Of a stretch of DNA of 64,000 bases, positions 9,204-17,895 are shown piece by piece; position 1 is the first letter of the stretch; every line of letters begins with the position of its first letter. The DNA lies in assembly GCF_019308355.1 (NCBI RefSeq), contig NZ_JAAGKM010000002.1, positions 1-64,000 on the forward strand. Reading direction: 5' to 3'. Under the pieces are notes generated by a model. It made no database searches and was not told the DNA's origin. It worked only from the letters and a program-made list of their open reading frames with translations. The position numbers and the translations under genes were made by a program. This DNA is from Empedobacter falsenii. Its GTDB lineage: Bacteria > Bacteroidota > Bacteroidia > Flavobacteriales > Weeksellaceae.

Positions 9204-9989
9204 ATGAAAAAAATAATTTCAGTTTTTATTTTTCTATTTAGTTTTTCTGCCTTTGCGCAACAAGAAAAAGTAGAAATTTCGTACACAACGCGTATTATTT
9301 TGCCAGACGATTTTACGTTTCAACCTCCGGGAGGTGGCAATGGACGTACGATGCCAAAAGAAATGCAAGAGCAATTCAAGAAAAATATTCAGGAGCCGCA
9401 AGAAGCTAAGTTGACTATTTTGGGAGATGAATCTTTGTATAAAATGGTTGAAAAAATATCAAACGATCAAAGTCAAGGAATAAGGGGTCCACGTGGAGGC
9501 GGAATGCGAATGATGTCGATGAATGGAGATAATATTTATAAAAATAGTACAAATCATTTGCTTTTAAAAGAGCAAAGTATGATGGGAAAAAACTATGTTG
9601 TAAAAGATTCTTTGCAAAATTTTGATTGGAAATTAACGCGTGAAACGAAAACAATTTTAGGAAACGAAGCCAAAAAAGCAACTGCTATTATTGATAGCGT
9701 TCAGACAACAGTTTGGTACATTCCAACTTTGAAATATAAAACTGGTCCAGAAAATTATTGGGGATTACCAGGTTTGATTGCAGAAGTACAAACAGAGATT
9801 AACAGAGGAATGTTTAAAGGTTCTAAAATTATTTCTTTGACAGATATCAAAACATCAACAAATACAAAACCAATCGAAAAACCAAAAGATAAAGGTGCTA
9901 TTTCGCAAACAGAATTTGATAAATTGATGCAAGAACAACGCTCACGTTTCGAAGAAATGAGAAATTCTGGCGTAAATAAACGAGATTAA
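9204..9989 (+). CDS. GLPGLI family secreted protein (second copy)
   Basis: This is a 261 aa exported protein with a signal peptide ending SAFA at 18, GLPGLI at 187-192 and the same core pattern (WKLTRETK, then VWYIPTLKYKTGP) as its upstream neighbour. It differs by a glycine/methionine-rich insert near residues 92-106 (GIRGPRGGGMRMM), absent from the third copy and only partly present in the first. The 70-base gap to the preceding gene lacks a terminator, so the pair is probably one transcript. Function is unknown; it is presumably periplasmic or surface associated. Confidence 0.85.
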   Translation: MKKIISVFIFLFSFSAFAQQEKVEISYTTRIILPDDFTFQPPGGGNGRTMPKEMQEQFKKNIQEPQEAKLTILGDESLYKMVEKISNDQSQGIRGPRGGGMRMMSMNGDNIYKNSTNHLLLKEQSMMGKNYVVKDSLQNFDWKLTRETKTILGNEAKKATAIIDSVQTTVWYIPTLKYKTGPENYWGLPGLIAEVQTEINRGMFKGSKIISLTDIKTSTNTKPIEKPKDKGAISQTEFDKLMQEQRSRFEEMRNSGVNKRD

Positions 9990-10087
9990 GGTTTCTTAAA
10001 ATTCGATTAATTTTCATAAAAATTGGTTCAATTTCATATTATAAAACTTATATTTAATTCTAAATTAATCTTAAGAAATAAAATACT

Positions 10088-10690
10088 ATGAAAGCTTTAA
10101 TCATCGTAGATATGCAGTACGATTTTTTACCAGGAGGTTCGTTGGCTGTGAATGATGGAGATAAAATTATCGAACGCATAAATAAATTGCAAGAAAAGTA
10201 TGATGTTGTTGTGGCAACACAAGATTGGCATCCGGCAAATCACAAAAGTTTTGCTTCGCAACACACAGATAAACAACCTTTTGATGTAATCGAATTAGGT
10301 GGAAATCGTCAAGTTTTGTGGCCAGATCATTGTGTACAAGGCACTAAAGGAGCTGAAATACACAAAGATATCAAGCAAAATAAAATAAGTGCAATCATCC
10401 GAAAAGGTATGAATCCAGAAGTTGATTCGTATAGTGCTTTTTTTGATGTGAATAAAAAGAATCCAACAGGGCTAAATGGATTCTTGAAAGATCATAATGT
10501 AACAAGTGTATACATATGCGGTTTAGCGGCTGATTATTGTGTGTATTATACAGCAAAAGATGCTTTGGCATTAGGTTATACGACATATATTTTAGAAGGA
10601 ACAACAAAGGCTATTAACCAAGAACTTTTTGATGAATTGAAAGAAGATTTTATCAAAAAAGGAGGAAATGTCTCGACGTATTTATTATAA
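10088..10690 (+). CDS. pncA: nicotinamidase (bifunctional nicotinamidase/pyrazinamidase)
   Basis: PncA deamidates nicotinamide to nicotinate in NAD salvage. The cysteine-hydrolase triad is visible as D8 (IVDMQYDF), K106 (RKGMNP) and C151 (GLAADYCV), and the metal site as D46, H48 (DWHPANH) and H81 (WPDHCVQG). The 200 aa length fits. It stands alone between two GLPGLI genes with its own downstream terminator, so its position in that cluster is probably incidental rather than functional. Confidence 0.94.
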   Translation: MKALIIVDMQYDFLPGGSLAVNDGDKIIERINKLQEKYDVVVATQDWHPANHKSFASQHTDKQPFDVIELGGNRQVLWPDHCVQGTKGAEIHKDIKQNKISAIIRKGMNPEVDSYSAFFDVNKKNPTGLNGFLKDHNVTSVYICGLAADYCVYYTAKDALALGYTTYILEGTTKAINQELFDELKEDFIKKGGNVSTYLL

Positions 10691-10711
10691 AAAAAAATAA
10701 ATCGCTAGATA

Positions 10712-10753
10712 AAAATGTCATTTGAAAATACTTAACTTTTTGAATGACATTTT
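10712..10753 (+). terminator. rho-independent terminator after pncA
   Basis: AAAATGTCATT (10712-10722) pairs perfectly with AATGACATTTT (10743-10753), and the interior TGAAAA/TTTTTG can extend the stem. A T-rich tract follows. It begins 21 bases after the pncA stop codon. Confidence 0.75.
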
Positions 10754-10788
10754 ATTTTTTAGAATAAATTCAAAAAATATCTGTAACA

Positions 10789-10818
10789 TTAGTCTACAAA
10801 AGCAGACTAATTAGACAA
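10789..10818 (+). promoter_or_regulatory. inverted repeat upstream of third GLPGLI gene
   Basis: TTAGTCT (10789-10795) and AGACTAA (10804-10810) form an inverted repeat with an eight-base gap, followed at once by another half-site TTAGAC. The cluster lies 15-40 bases before the ATG and could be an operator, or the 5' UTR stem of the transcript. Confidence 0.4.
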
Positions 10819-10829
10819 ATACAACAATT

Positions 10830-11606
10830 ATGAAGAAAGCAATCTTAACATTTGCCTTAGGAATTGTCACAACTACAGTTTCTATAGCACAAGACAATAA
10901 AACACTAAATATCGATGCAACTTATGTAATGGAAGTTAAAATGGATTACGAAAAAACCATGAAAACTATTCCAGAAGCGTACAGAGCTCAAGTTGGAGGA
11001 ATGCTAAAAGCCGAAATTGATGCAGGAATTTTTATGACGTATTTCTTTAAAAGTAATTCTAAGTATTCTACTTTCACATTAGAAGAAAAAGTCAATAATG
11101 GACAAGGTGGATTAGGAATAATCGCTCAACAAATGGCTGCTATGGATAATAAACCAACTTATAAAGACTTTACTGTAACTCCAAATTTGTATTACAAAGA
11201 AGTTGATATGGGTGTAAAACAATATTTGATTAAAGATCAAATTCCAGATTTTAAATGGAAAATCTCACGTGAAAAAACTGATATAGCTGGTTACAAAGCG
11301 ACAAAAGCAGAAGGCGTTATGATGGATTCTATTCCTGTGACAGCATGGTATGCTCCAGAAATCCCTGTAAAAGATGGACCAACTTCTTTAGCTGGATTGC
11401 CAGGTTTGATTATAAAAGCTGAGTTTGAGGCAAATGGAGCCAAATTAATTTACACATTGAAAGATTTAAAAATTTCTGAAAAAGAATTGAAAATTGCTTT
11501 ACCTACAAAAGGAGAAGTTGTAACACAAGATCAATTTATGAAAATCGTAATGGATATTCAGAAAAAAATGCAAGAACAAATGAATGGAGGTCTAGACACT
11601 AAATAA
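10830..11606 (+). CDS. GLPGLI family secreted protein (third copy)
   Basis: This 258 aa protein has a signal peptide (cleaved about VSIA-QD, residue 20), the core FKWKISREKTDIAGYKATKAEG, then AWYAPEIPVKDGP and GLPGLI at 189-194. It is more diverged than the two upstream copies: it lacks the KPIEKPKDK tail but keeps a C-terminal amphipathic helix rich in Met, Gln and Lys. It has its own terminator and directly precedes the large barrel protein gene. Function unknown; partnership with that barrel is an inference from position. Confidence 0.85.
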   Translation: MKKAILTFALGIVTTTVSIAQDNKTLNIDATYVMEVKMDYEKTMKTIPEAYRAQVGGMLKAEIDAGIFMTYFFKSNSKYSTFTLEEKVNNGQGGLGIIAQQMAAMDNKPTYKDFTVTPNLYYKEVDMGVKQYLIKDQIPDFKWKISREKTDIAGYKATKAEGVMMDSIPVTAWYAPEIPVKDGPTSLAGLPGLIIKAEFEANGAKLIYTLKDLKISEKELKIALPTKGEVVTQDQFMKIVMDIQKKMQEQMNGGLDTK

Positions 11607-11623
11607 TTCATTCAAAACATATA

Positions 11624-11662
11624 AAAACACATCTGTTTCTAACACATAAACAGATGTGTTTT
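11624..11662 (+). terminator. rho-independent terminator after third GLPGLI gene
   Basis: A perfect 15-base stem, AAAACACATCTGTTT (11624-11638) with AAACAGATGTGTTTT (11648-11662), has a nine-base loop. It separates the GLPGLI transcript from the barrel gene, which therefore needs its own promoter or read-through. Confidence 0.8.
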
Positions 11663-11701
11663 ACAAAAAACTCTATTTGAGTCATCAACTAAAAAATACA
11701 T

Positions 11702-14449
11702 ATGAAGAAATTACTCTATCTAATTTTATTTACTTCTGCAGCTCAAATCTCGTTTGCGCAAGAATGTAAATTAAAAGGATCTGTTGCAAATGATGCTGGA
11801 ATTCCTGTTACAGACGCTTCTGTCTCTATTTTTGATAGTAAAAACGAAGGCAAAGGTTTTGTTTTTACAAGTAATATGGGTGAATTTGAATTCAAATTGC
11901 CTTGTGGACAAAAATATGACATCGAAATTGAGCAAGCTGGTTACGAAACATATGTTGAGAATGTTGATTTGACTGAAAATGTCAACAAAAAAATAAAGCT
12001 TAAACAAGGAAAAGAAATTTCCTTAAAAGAAACAATTGTAAAAGCTCAACAAGCAATCAAAGTAAAAGGTGATACAATTGAGTTTGATGCAGATTCTTTC
12101 AAAGTTGGAAACGAGGAAACATTAGAAGATATTCTTAAAAAATTACCTGGAATTGAAGTTCAGAATGGTAAGGTAATGTACAAAGGTAAACCAATGTCGC
12201 AAGTAACAGTTGGTGGACGTGAAGTTTTGGGTGGTAACGAAAAATTATTGAACAAAAATTTACCTTCGGATGCGGTTTCTAAAATACAATTAAACACGAA
12301 GTTTAAATCAAATCCTTTTGCTTCTTCATTACAAGAAGATGACGAACAATTCTCGTTAAACATCGAACTAAAAGATGATATGAAACGTCTTGCATTTGGT
12401 AATGTAACACTAGGTGGAGATGCGGACAAACATACAGATGCACAAGCAAAGATTTTCTATTTCTCAGAAAAAACAGACGGGACATTAATCAATGATTTTA
12501 ATACATTCGGGAAACAAGTTTTTGATCAAGATGATTATATGAGCTTCTTTGGTGGGTACTCTGAATTTAATTCTGAAGGAAGTATCTATTCATTAAGAGG
12601 AAATTCGAACAATCTAAACTTAATGACAAAAAATGATGCGCCGAGTATGAATACCTATAATGGTGCTGTGCATTTTGGTGTTGAACCAAATAAGAAACTA
12701 AAAATCTCTGGGTTTGGTTTACTTAATACAAATAACATTCGTTACAATTCTAAATCAGAACGTTATTACAACAACATCGAAACACCTTATACAACTGTCG
12801 ATCAGGAACAAAATAAGAGCAATATTTTGATGGGAATGTCGCGTTTGCGTTTAGATTATAATCCGAATGATAAAGGACAAATTAAGTATCGCTTAAACTT
12901 TAATTATTTAGATAGCGAAAACGAGCAATTGGTTAATAGTTATTATAATGATCAAAAAAATAGTTTTAGAAATGTAAATTCTGAACAAAAGAATTACTCT
13001 TTATCACAAACTTTATCTTATATCCGCAAAGTTGGTCGCGATGATAATGTTGGTTTATATTTCCGTCATCAATATCAAAAAGACACACCAGATTACAATG
13101 TTTTATCAACAGCAAATCCGTTCTCATCTTTTAATTTGTTCAAAAATTTATCTCAAGTAAATAATCAATATAATATCAATCAAGATCAAAACTTTGTTTT
13201 GAATACTGTTCAATTATATGGAATCTACAATCACTTGTTGACAAATACATCTAACCTTAAAGTGAAAGTTGGAACAAATTTCAGTACACAAGATTTTGAG
13301 AATAAAATCTATGATTTCCAAAAATTAATGAATGATAATTCATTAATCAGTAATACAGATTTAGATTACAACGAGACTTTTGCTGATGTAACGTTGACAA
13401 AAAAATTAGGAAACTTTCAAGTAGATGCGGGAGCTGGAGTTTCGTTCTTTAATGAGAAATCGAAATACCAAGATGGTGAAAAATTAAATCGTTCGGAAAC
13501 GAAATTTTTACCTCACCTAAATTTGCAATACAAGTTCAACAATGCAACAAGTGTTCGCGCTAGTTATACACAAAACTATAGCTATCCGTACACAAAAGAT
13601 TTTAATGACTCGTATACCATTCAAAGTTATCAATCGATTTTCTATGGAAATAGAAACTTAAGACAAGCTTTGACACATACAGCAAGTCTTAATTTTAGTC
13701 ATTTTAACTCATTCACATTCTTTAATATTTTTGCGAATTTGAGTTATACATTACAAGAAAAAAGTATACAAACACAATCTGTTCTAAACCGTGATTTTAT
13801 CATCTCTGGAAACGATACAATTGTAAATAACTATCAGTTCAATACCTTAATTAATTCTGGTAATAATCAAGAAACTTATTCAGGATATTTCATGATTGGG
13901 AAGCGTTTTGCTAAATGGTACAATGCACGATTAACAGGTAATATTTCTACTTCTAATTATTATACCATTACACGAAATATTGAATACAAAAATGGGGTTG
14001 TAACAAATGATCAATTAAACAATGTTAACAACAAGAGTTTTAATCAAACTTATAATTTAGAAAACTCTTTTACATTCAAAAAGAAATTTGAATTGAAGGC
14101 TGGGGTTAATTTAAACCTAAGTAAATATCAATCATTATCTGAACAGAAATTTACGAACTGGCGTCCATACGGGGAAGCTGCTTGGTCCGCTACAAGTAAA
14201 TTATTAGTTCAGACCGATTTCTCTTATCGCTTACAATACCGTGATGGAGTAGAAATAAACACAGCAAAAGAGTGGAATGCTTCTGCACGATACAATATTG
14301 CGAAGAAAACTTATTTGACTCTTACAGGTGGAAATTTATTAGGAAACAACGTAATTGTTTCGAATGGATTTAATGATAACTACATATCGACTACAACTAA
14401 AAATGTTTTGGGAAGATATTTTATCGTGAGTTTACGATATAAGTTCTAA
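11702..14449 (+). CDS. CarboxypepD_reg-like outer-membrane beta-barrel protein (TonB-receptor-like)
   Basis: This 915 aa protein has a signal peptide (cleaved near SFAQ, 19-20), a carboxypeptidase-regulatory-like beta sandwich (about 22-105, VANDAGIPVTDASVSI), a plug-like region (about 115-225, ending in QEDDEQFSLNIELKDD) and a long barrel domain of alternating polar strands ending in the terminal aromatic residue (RYKF). This matches the OMP_b-brl_3 class of receptors found next to GLPGLI genes across Flavobacteriia. No clear TonB box is seen. It could import or bind a peptide or metal complex, but the ligand is unknown. A shared bidirectional terminator follows. Confidence 0.85.
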   Translation: MKKLLYLILFTSAAQISFAQECKLKGSVANDAGIPVTDASVSIFDSKNEGKGFVFTSNMGEFEFKLPCGQKYDIEIEQAGYETYVENVDLTENVNKKIKLKQGKEISLKETIVKAQQAIKVKGDTIEFDADSFKVGNEETLEDILKKLPGIEVQNGKVMYKGKPMSQVTVGGREVLGGNEKLLNKNLPSDAVSKIQLNTKFKSNPFASSLQEDDEQFSLNIELKDDMKRLAFGNVTLGGDADKHTDAQAKIFYFSEKTDGTLINDFNTFGKQVFDQDDYMSFFGGYSEFNSEGSIYSLRGNSNNLNLMTKNDAPSMNTYNGAVHFGVEPNKKLKISGFGLLNTNNIRYNSKSERYYNNIETPYTTVDQEQNKSNILMGMSRLRLDYNPNDKGQIKYRLNFNYLDSENEQLVNSYYNDQKNSFRNVNSEQKNYSLSQTLSYIRKVGRDDNVGLYFRHQYQKDTPDYNVLSTANPFSSFNLFKNLSQVNNQYNINQDQNFVLNTVQLYGIYNHLLTNTSNLKVKVGTNFSTQDFENKIYDFQKLMNDNSLISNTDLDYNETFADVTLTKKLGNFQVDAGAGVSFFNEKSKYQDGEKLNRSETKFLPHLNLQYKFNNATSVRASYTQNYSYPYTKDFNDSYTIQSYQSIFYGNRNLRQALTHTASLNFSHFNSFTFFNIFANLSYTLQEKSIQTQSVLNRDFIISGNDTIVNNYQFNTLINSGNNQETYSGYFMIGKRFAKWYNARLTGNISTSNYYTITRNIEYKNGVVTNDQLNNVNNKSFNQTYNLENSFTFKKKFELKAGVNLNLSKYQSLSEQKFTNWRPYGEAAWSATSKLLVQTDFSYRLQYRDGVEINTAKEWNASARYNIAKKTYLTLTGGNLLGNNVIVSNGFNDNYISTTTKNVLGRYFIVSLRYKF

Positions 14450-14468
14450 AATAAATGAATTAAATAGT

Positions 14469-14494
14469 AAAAGCCCTTCTATAGAAGGGCTTTT
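14469..14494. terminator. bidirectional terminator between barrel gene and flavin oxidase
   Basis: AAAAGCCCTTC (14469-14479) and GAAGGGCTTTT (14484-14494) form a perfect 11-bp stem with loop TATA. A/T tracts on both sides let it serve the two convergent genes. Confidence 0.9.
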
Positions 14495-14495
14495 A

Positions 14496-15896
14496 TTATT
14501 TAATCACTTGTGGATAATCAAACAAATTATTTGGATCATATTTCTTTTTCAACTTTTGCAATCGAACCAAATTATTTCCGAAATAAGCATTATTTGCATC
14601 AGGAAAATTAATATCCGGATAATTTCGGTATTGTTTCACATTTCCAAGATTTCTTAACAATTGTTGTACTTCTTCAAATGATTTTGTCAACTTTTCTTCT
14701 TGCGAAGGCAAATCCCAATACGCTTGTAATTCGCTTAAATAATTAATATCACGATGCGGATAAGCAGAATCTGAAGCTTTGACTTCATTGATTTTTCCAC
14801 CCAAAGTATTGATCTGATAAATCATTCCTTTAGAAGCAACAACTTTTGCAAAAATATCTTCCAAACCTTTTTCTATATCTTCAATTCCTGTGTACAAACC
14901 AGCTGAAGAATTTTTGAAATAAATTGGTTCTGTTACGCCATAATAATTTTCGAGCGCAGCAGCCAGATTTCTATTTTTCATCGGTTTGTAATCATTCGCT
15001 AGTGGAATTAAACTCGAAAATATTTTCTCAAAATCTGTTTGATTTACTGCAAAATTGGTAAATAAAATGGTCAAAAACTTTCCATTCAACACAAAAGCAG
15101 AAAAAGCTTCTTTAGGTAATTTTTCCGTTGCTTGGAACCAAAGTCGAATTAATTTGACAAATTTATCTGATGTTAGATTTGTAAACTTCATACGATATCC
15201 GCTGAAAGATTGTGGGACTGGATAAGTTTTGAAATGTAATTCCGTTACAACGCCAAAATTTCCATTTCCGCCGCCTTTACACGCCCAAAGTAAATCGGGA
15301 TCTTTATCAGAGTCGATTGTATTTCCTTTGTAATCGATCATTTTTACACGAAGCAGATTATCACAGGTCAACCCATATTTTCGGCTAAAAAAACCATAGC
15401 CACCGCCCAAAGTCAAACCACCAATAGCCACAGTTCCACATGATCCAGCTGGAATAATTCTTTTCTTAGGTAAAAAATTAGCATAAATTTCCTGCAATAA
15501 ACAAGCTGGTTGTAATTTCACTTTATTCTCTTGCAACCACGTAATTTTGTTCATCAGTCCAAGATGAATCAACAATCCGTTATCAACATTCGAAAAACCT
15601 TCAAAACTATGCCCTCCACTTCGAATTGCAATTTTTAGTTTCTTTTCGTTTGCTAATGCAATTGCTTTTTTTATTCCAGTTTCTGATTTACAAACTGCTA
15701 TAATCTTAGGAAATTTCTCAATTCTTTTATTGAATGATTTTCGGTATTGATTATACTTTTCATCATCTTTTGTCAAGATTATTAAATCATCATCCAAAAA
15801 ATCATCAAACGAATAAAAAGACATAAAAAAAATCCCTAAACTACCTGTACCAAGTAGTTTTAGGAATTCTCTTTTTGTATAATTTGGTTGTTTCAT
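14496..15896 (-). CDS. BBE-type FAD-linked oxidase (FAD_binding_4 + BBE)
   Basis: This 466 aa flavoprotein is a berberine-bridge-enzyme-like oxidase. The PCMH-type FAD domain (about 60-235) contains RSGGHS with the expected FAD-linking histidine H96 and GSCGTVAIGG with C153 at the site of the second covalent link. The C-terminal BBE motif is complete (NNAYFGNN then KKYDPNNLFDYPQ). The N-terminus reads TKREFLKLLG followed by a hydrophobic stretch, similar to a Tat signal but with KR in place of RR. Family members oxidise sugars, alcohols or reticuline-like substrates with O2; the substrate here is unknown. It is last in the dapF-mltG run, 29 bases after mltG. Confidence 0.85.
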   Translation of the reverse strand: MKQPNYTKREFLKLLGTGSLGIFFMSFYSFDDFLDDDLIILTKDDEKYNQYRKSFNKRIEKFPKIIAVCKSETGIKKAIALANEKKLKIAIRSGGHSFEGFSNVDNGLLIHLGLMNKITWLQENKVKLQPACLLQEIYANFLPKKRIIPAGSCGTVAIGGLTLGGGYGFFSRKYGLTCDNLLRVKMIDYKGNTIDSDKDPDLLWACKGGGNGNFGVVTELHFKTYPVPQSFSGYRMKFTNLTSDKFVKLIRLWFQATEKLPKEAFSAFVLNGKFLTILFTNFAVNQTDFEKIFSSLIPLANDYKPMKNRNLAAALENYYGVTEPIYFKNSSAGLYTGIEDIEKGLEDIFAKVVASKGMIYQINTLGGKINEVKASDSAYPHRDINYLSELQAYWDLPSQEEKLTKSFEEVQQLLRNLGNVKQYRNYPDINFPDANNAYFGNNLVRLQKLKKKYDPNNLFDYPQVIK

Positions 15897-15925
15897 CGCT
15901 AAAATTGGTTTAGCTAAAGATACAA

Positions 15926-16948
15926 CTATTTAATATTATTCTCTTTTAACCAATTTCTATAATTCTCAGCATTTTTCAAATGTTCCTGATAATCGTTGGT
16001 ATAAATGTGATAACCTGGTTTTTTAGGATCTGCAACAAAGAAAATAAAATCGTGATTTGCTGGTGATAAAACCGCATCAATTGCTCCTAAATTTGGTAAA
16101 CAAATTGGTGCTGGTGGCAAACCTTTGTTACGATAAGTGTTGTACGCATTCGACGACCACGTCCATTTTTTGTACACACGTTGCACTTTTTGATCCCAAC
16201 CATTTTCCATTTTATATGCATAAATAGAAGTTGGATCGGCTTCTAAACGCATATCTTTTGCCAAACGATTCATATATGCTCGTGCAACCTTTTGTTGTTC
16301 ATCCATATTATCAGACGATTCTAATTGAACAATAGATGCTAATGTTGTAACTTGTAAAGGTGTCATGTTAAGCGCTTTTGCTTTTGCTAAACGTTCTGCA
16401 TTCCATACTTTGTCGTGTTGCGCTACCATTTTATCAACAAATTTTTCTGGTGTTAATCCCCAATACACGAAATACGTTTCTGGAATGAAATATTGCTTTA
16501 CCGTTTCGTCGTTTAACGTTGTATCGTTTTTTTCTTTCACAAAATCACGAATAGCTGTCAAAACTTCGATAGAATCCATATCAATTTGTTTGGAAACTGA
16601 TCCCGCCAAATGGTAAATTGTTGGTTCATTTTTGATACGAAGCTTCACTTCTTCTTGCTCTCCTCCTTGCAAACGATCAATAATATCGCGGTTAGAATCT
16701 GAGCTTGAGATTTTATATTTTCCAGATTTTATCGTTGCTGGATAATCTGCATCTTCTGCATATTGTTTGAACAATTTTTCATCCTTCAAAAATGGTTTTA
16801 AAGAATCTAAAACTTGCTCAAATTTAGCTCCACGAGAAATATAGATATAACCATCTTTGGTTGCATTTCCTTTGAAACCGTCTATAAATGTACATCCTAC
16901 AAATACGAATGAACAGATTAATATTAATACTAAATTTAATTTTTTCAT
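15926..16948 (-). CDS. mltG: endolytic murein transglycosylase MltG
   Basis: MltG (YceG family) cleaves nascent glycan strands and sets their length at the inner membrane. The 340 aa protein has an N-terminal membrane or lipoprotein-like segment (residues 3-19, ending FVFVGC, a poor lipobox), a LysM-like part, and the catalytic domain with YFIPETYFVYW (153-163) and ASIVQLE, whose E210 is the conserved glutamate. RLEADPTSIYAY completes the family pattern. It starts nine bases after dapF, which fits coordinated cell-wall functions. Confidence 0.92.
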   Translation of the reverse strand: MKKLNLVLILICSFVFVGCTFIDGFKGNATKDGYIYISRGAKFEQVLDSLKPFLKDEKLFKQYAEDADYPATIKSGKYKISSSDSNRDIIDRLQGGEQEEVKLRIKNEPTIYHLAGSVSKQIDMDSIEVLTAIRDFVKEKNDTTLNDETVKQYFIPETYFVYWGLTPEKFVDKMVAQHDKVWNAERLAKAKALNMTPLQVTTLASIVQLESSDNMDEQQKVARAYMNRLAKDMRLEADPTSIYAYKMENGWDQKVQRVYKKWTWSSNAYNTYRNKGLPPAPICLPNLGAIDAVLSPANHDFIFFVADPKKPGYHIYTNDYQEHLKNAENYRNWLKENNIK

Positions 16949-16957
16949 TGGATTGAA

Positions 16958-17734
16958 TTAAATTTCAATTTCACCTTCAAAAACTTTTACTGCTGGTCCA
17001 TTTAACCAAACATTGACAAAGTTATGATTATTTTCTTCAAAATTTACAGATAAATCTCCTCCCATTGCTTTTACTTTGATATCTTTTTTGTCTACCAAAT
17101 TTTTAACATAAGCAGAAATCGCAGCAGCTGTAATTCCTGTTCCGCAAGCCAAGGTTTCGTCCTCTACTCCACGTTCATATGTACGTATCGTAAGACTATT
17201 ATCTGGCATAACTTCAACAAAATTTACATTAGAACCTTTCTCAAAATAGGGCGCTCCATTACGAATCGCTTTTCCTTTTTTATAAACATTAACATCTTTT
17301 ACATTCTCCACAAATTCTACGTGATGCGGCGAACCTGTGTTCATAAATAAATATTTGTCGTGATCTTCTACTTCATTTACATCAATCATCTGTAAACGAA
17401 TAACTTCTTGATCTACGACACCATGATGCAAACCATCAATCGCATTAAATGTCATTTTGTCATTAGCTACATCCAAATCATTTGCAAATCGAATAATACA
17501 ACGTCCTCCGTTTCCGCACATTGTACTTTCCTTTCCATCCGAATTGAAATACACCATTCTGAAGTCTGAATTTTCATCATTTTGTAACAAAATCAAACCA
17601 TCAGCTCCAATCCCAAAATTACGATCACATAGCCTATTAATCAATTCTGTAGAGATTGGAAACGTTTTTTCTCGATCATCAATCATGACAAAGTCATTCC
17701 CAGCTCCTTGATATTTATAAAATTTTAATTTCAA
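16958..17734 (-). CDS. dapF: diaminopimelate epimerase
   Basis: DapF interconverts LL- and meso-diaminopimelate for lysine and peptidoglycan synthesis. The two catalytic cysteines are in MCGNGGRC (C73 with the start used here) and ETLACGTG (C197). I place the start at TTG 17734, because the protein then begins two residues before FYKYQGAGNDF, where family members normally start, and the length is a standard 258 aa. In-frame alternatives are ATG 17764 and GTG 17773, which add a Leu/Lys-rich leader not expected in the family. It leads the dapF-mltG-oxidase group. Confidence 0.9.
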   Translation of the reverse strand: MKLKFYKYQGAGNDFVMIDDREKTFPISTELINRLCDRNFGIGADGLILLQNDENSDFRMVYFNSDGKESTMCGNGGRCIIRFANDLDVANDKMTFNAIDGLHHGVVDQEVIRLQMIDVNEVEDHDKYLFMNTGSPHHVEFVENVKDVNVYKKGKAIRNGAPYFEKGSNVNFVEVMPDNSLTIRTYERGVEDETLACGTGITAAAISAYVKNLVDKKDIKVKAMGGDLSVNFEENNHNFVNVWLNGPAVKVFEGEIEI

Positions 17735-17827
17735 CTTCTTTAATTTTAAACAAAGTAAAGACATTTTTATCACTCTTAACTAATGTTATAAAAGATTTAT
17801 AATATAGTGTTAACATGCGTTAAACGG

Positions 17828-17859
17828 TTTGAAATGTTAAAATTTTGGTCTTAAATTTG
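17828..17859 (+). promoter_or_regulatory. Bacteroidota-type promoter of degP
   Basis: TTTG (17828-17831), 20 bases, then TAAATTTG (17852-17859) match the -33/-7 consensus. The predicted transcript starts near 17863, giving a 33-base 5' UTR before the degP ATG. Confidence 0.75.
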
Positions 17860-17895
17860 ATTTAATCTAAAACATTAAAAACTTATATAATAAAG

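Noticed and set aside
10088-10690. pncA as part of the GLPGLI system
   Set aside because: It is a complete housekeeping nicotinamidase without a signal peptide and has its own terminator; position alone is not enough.
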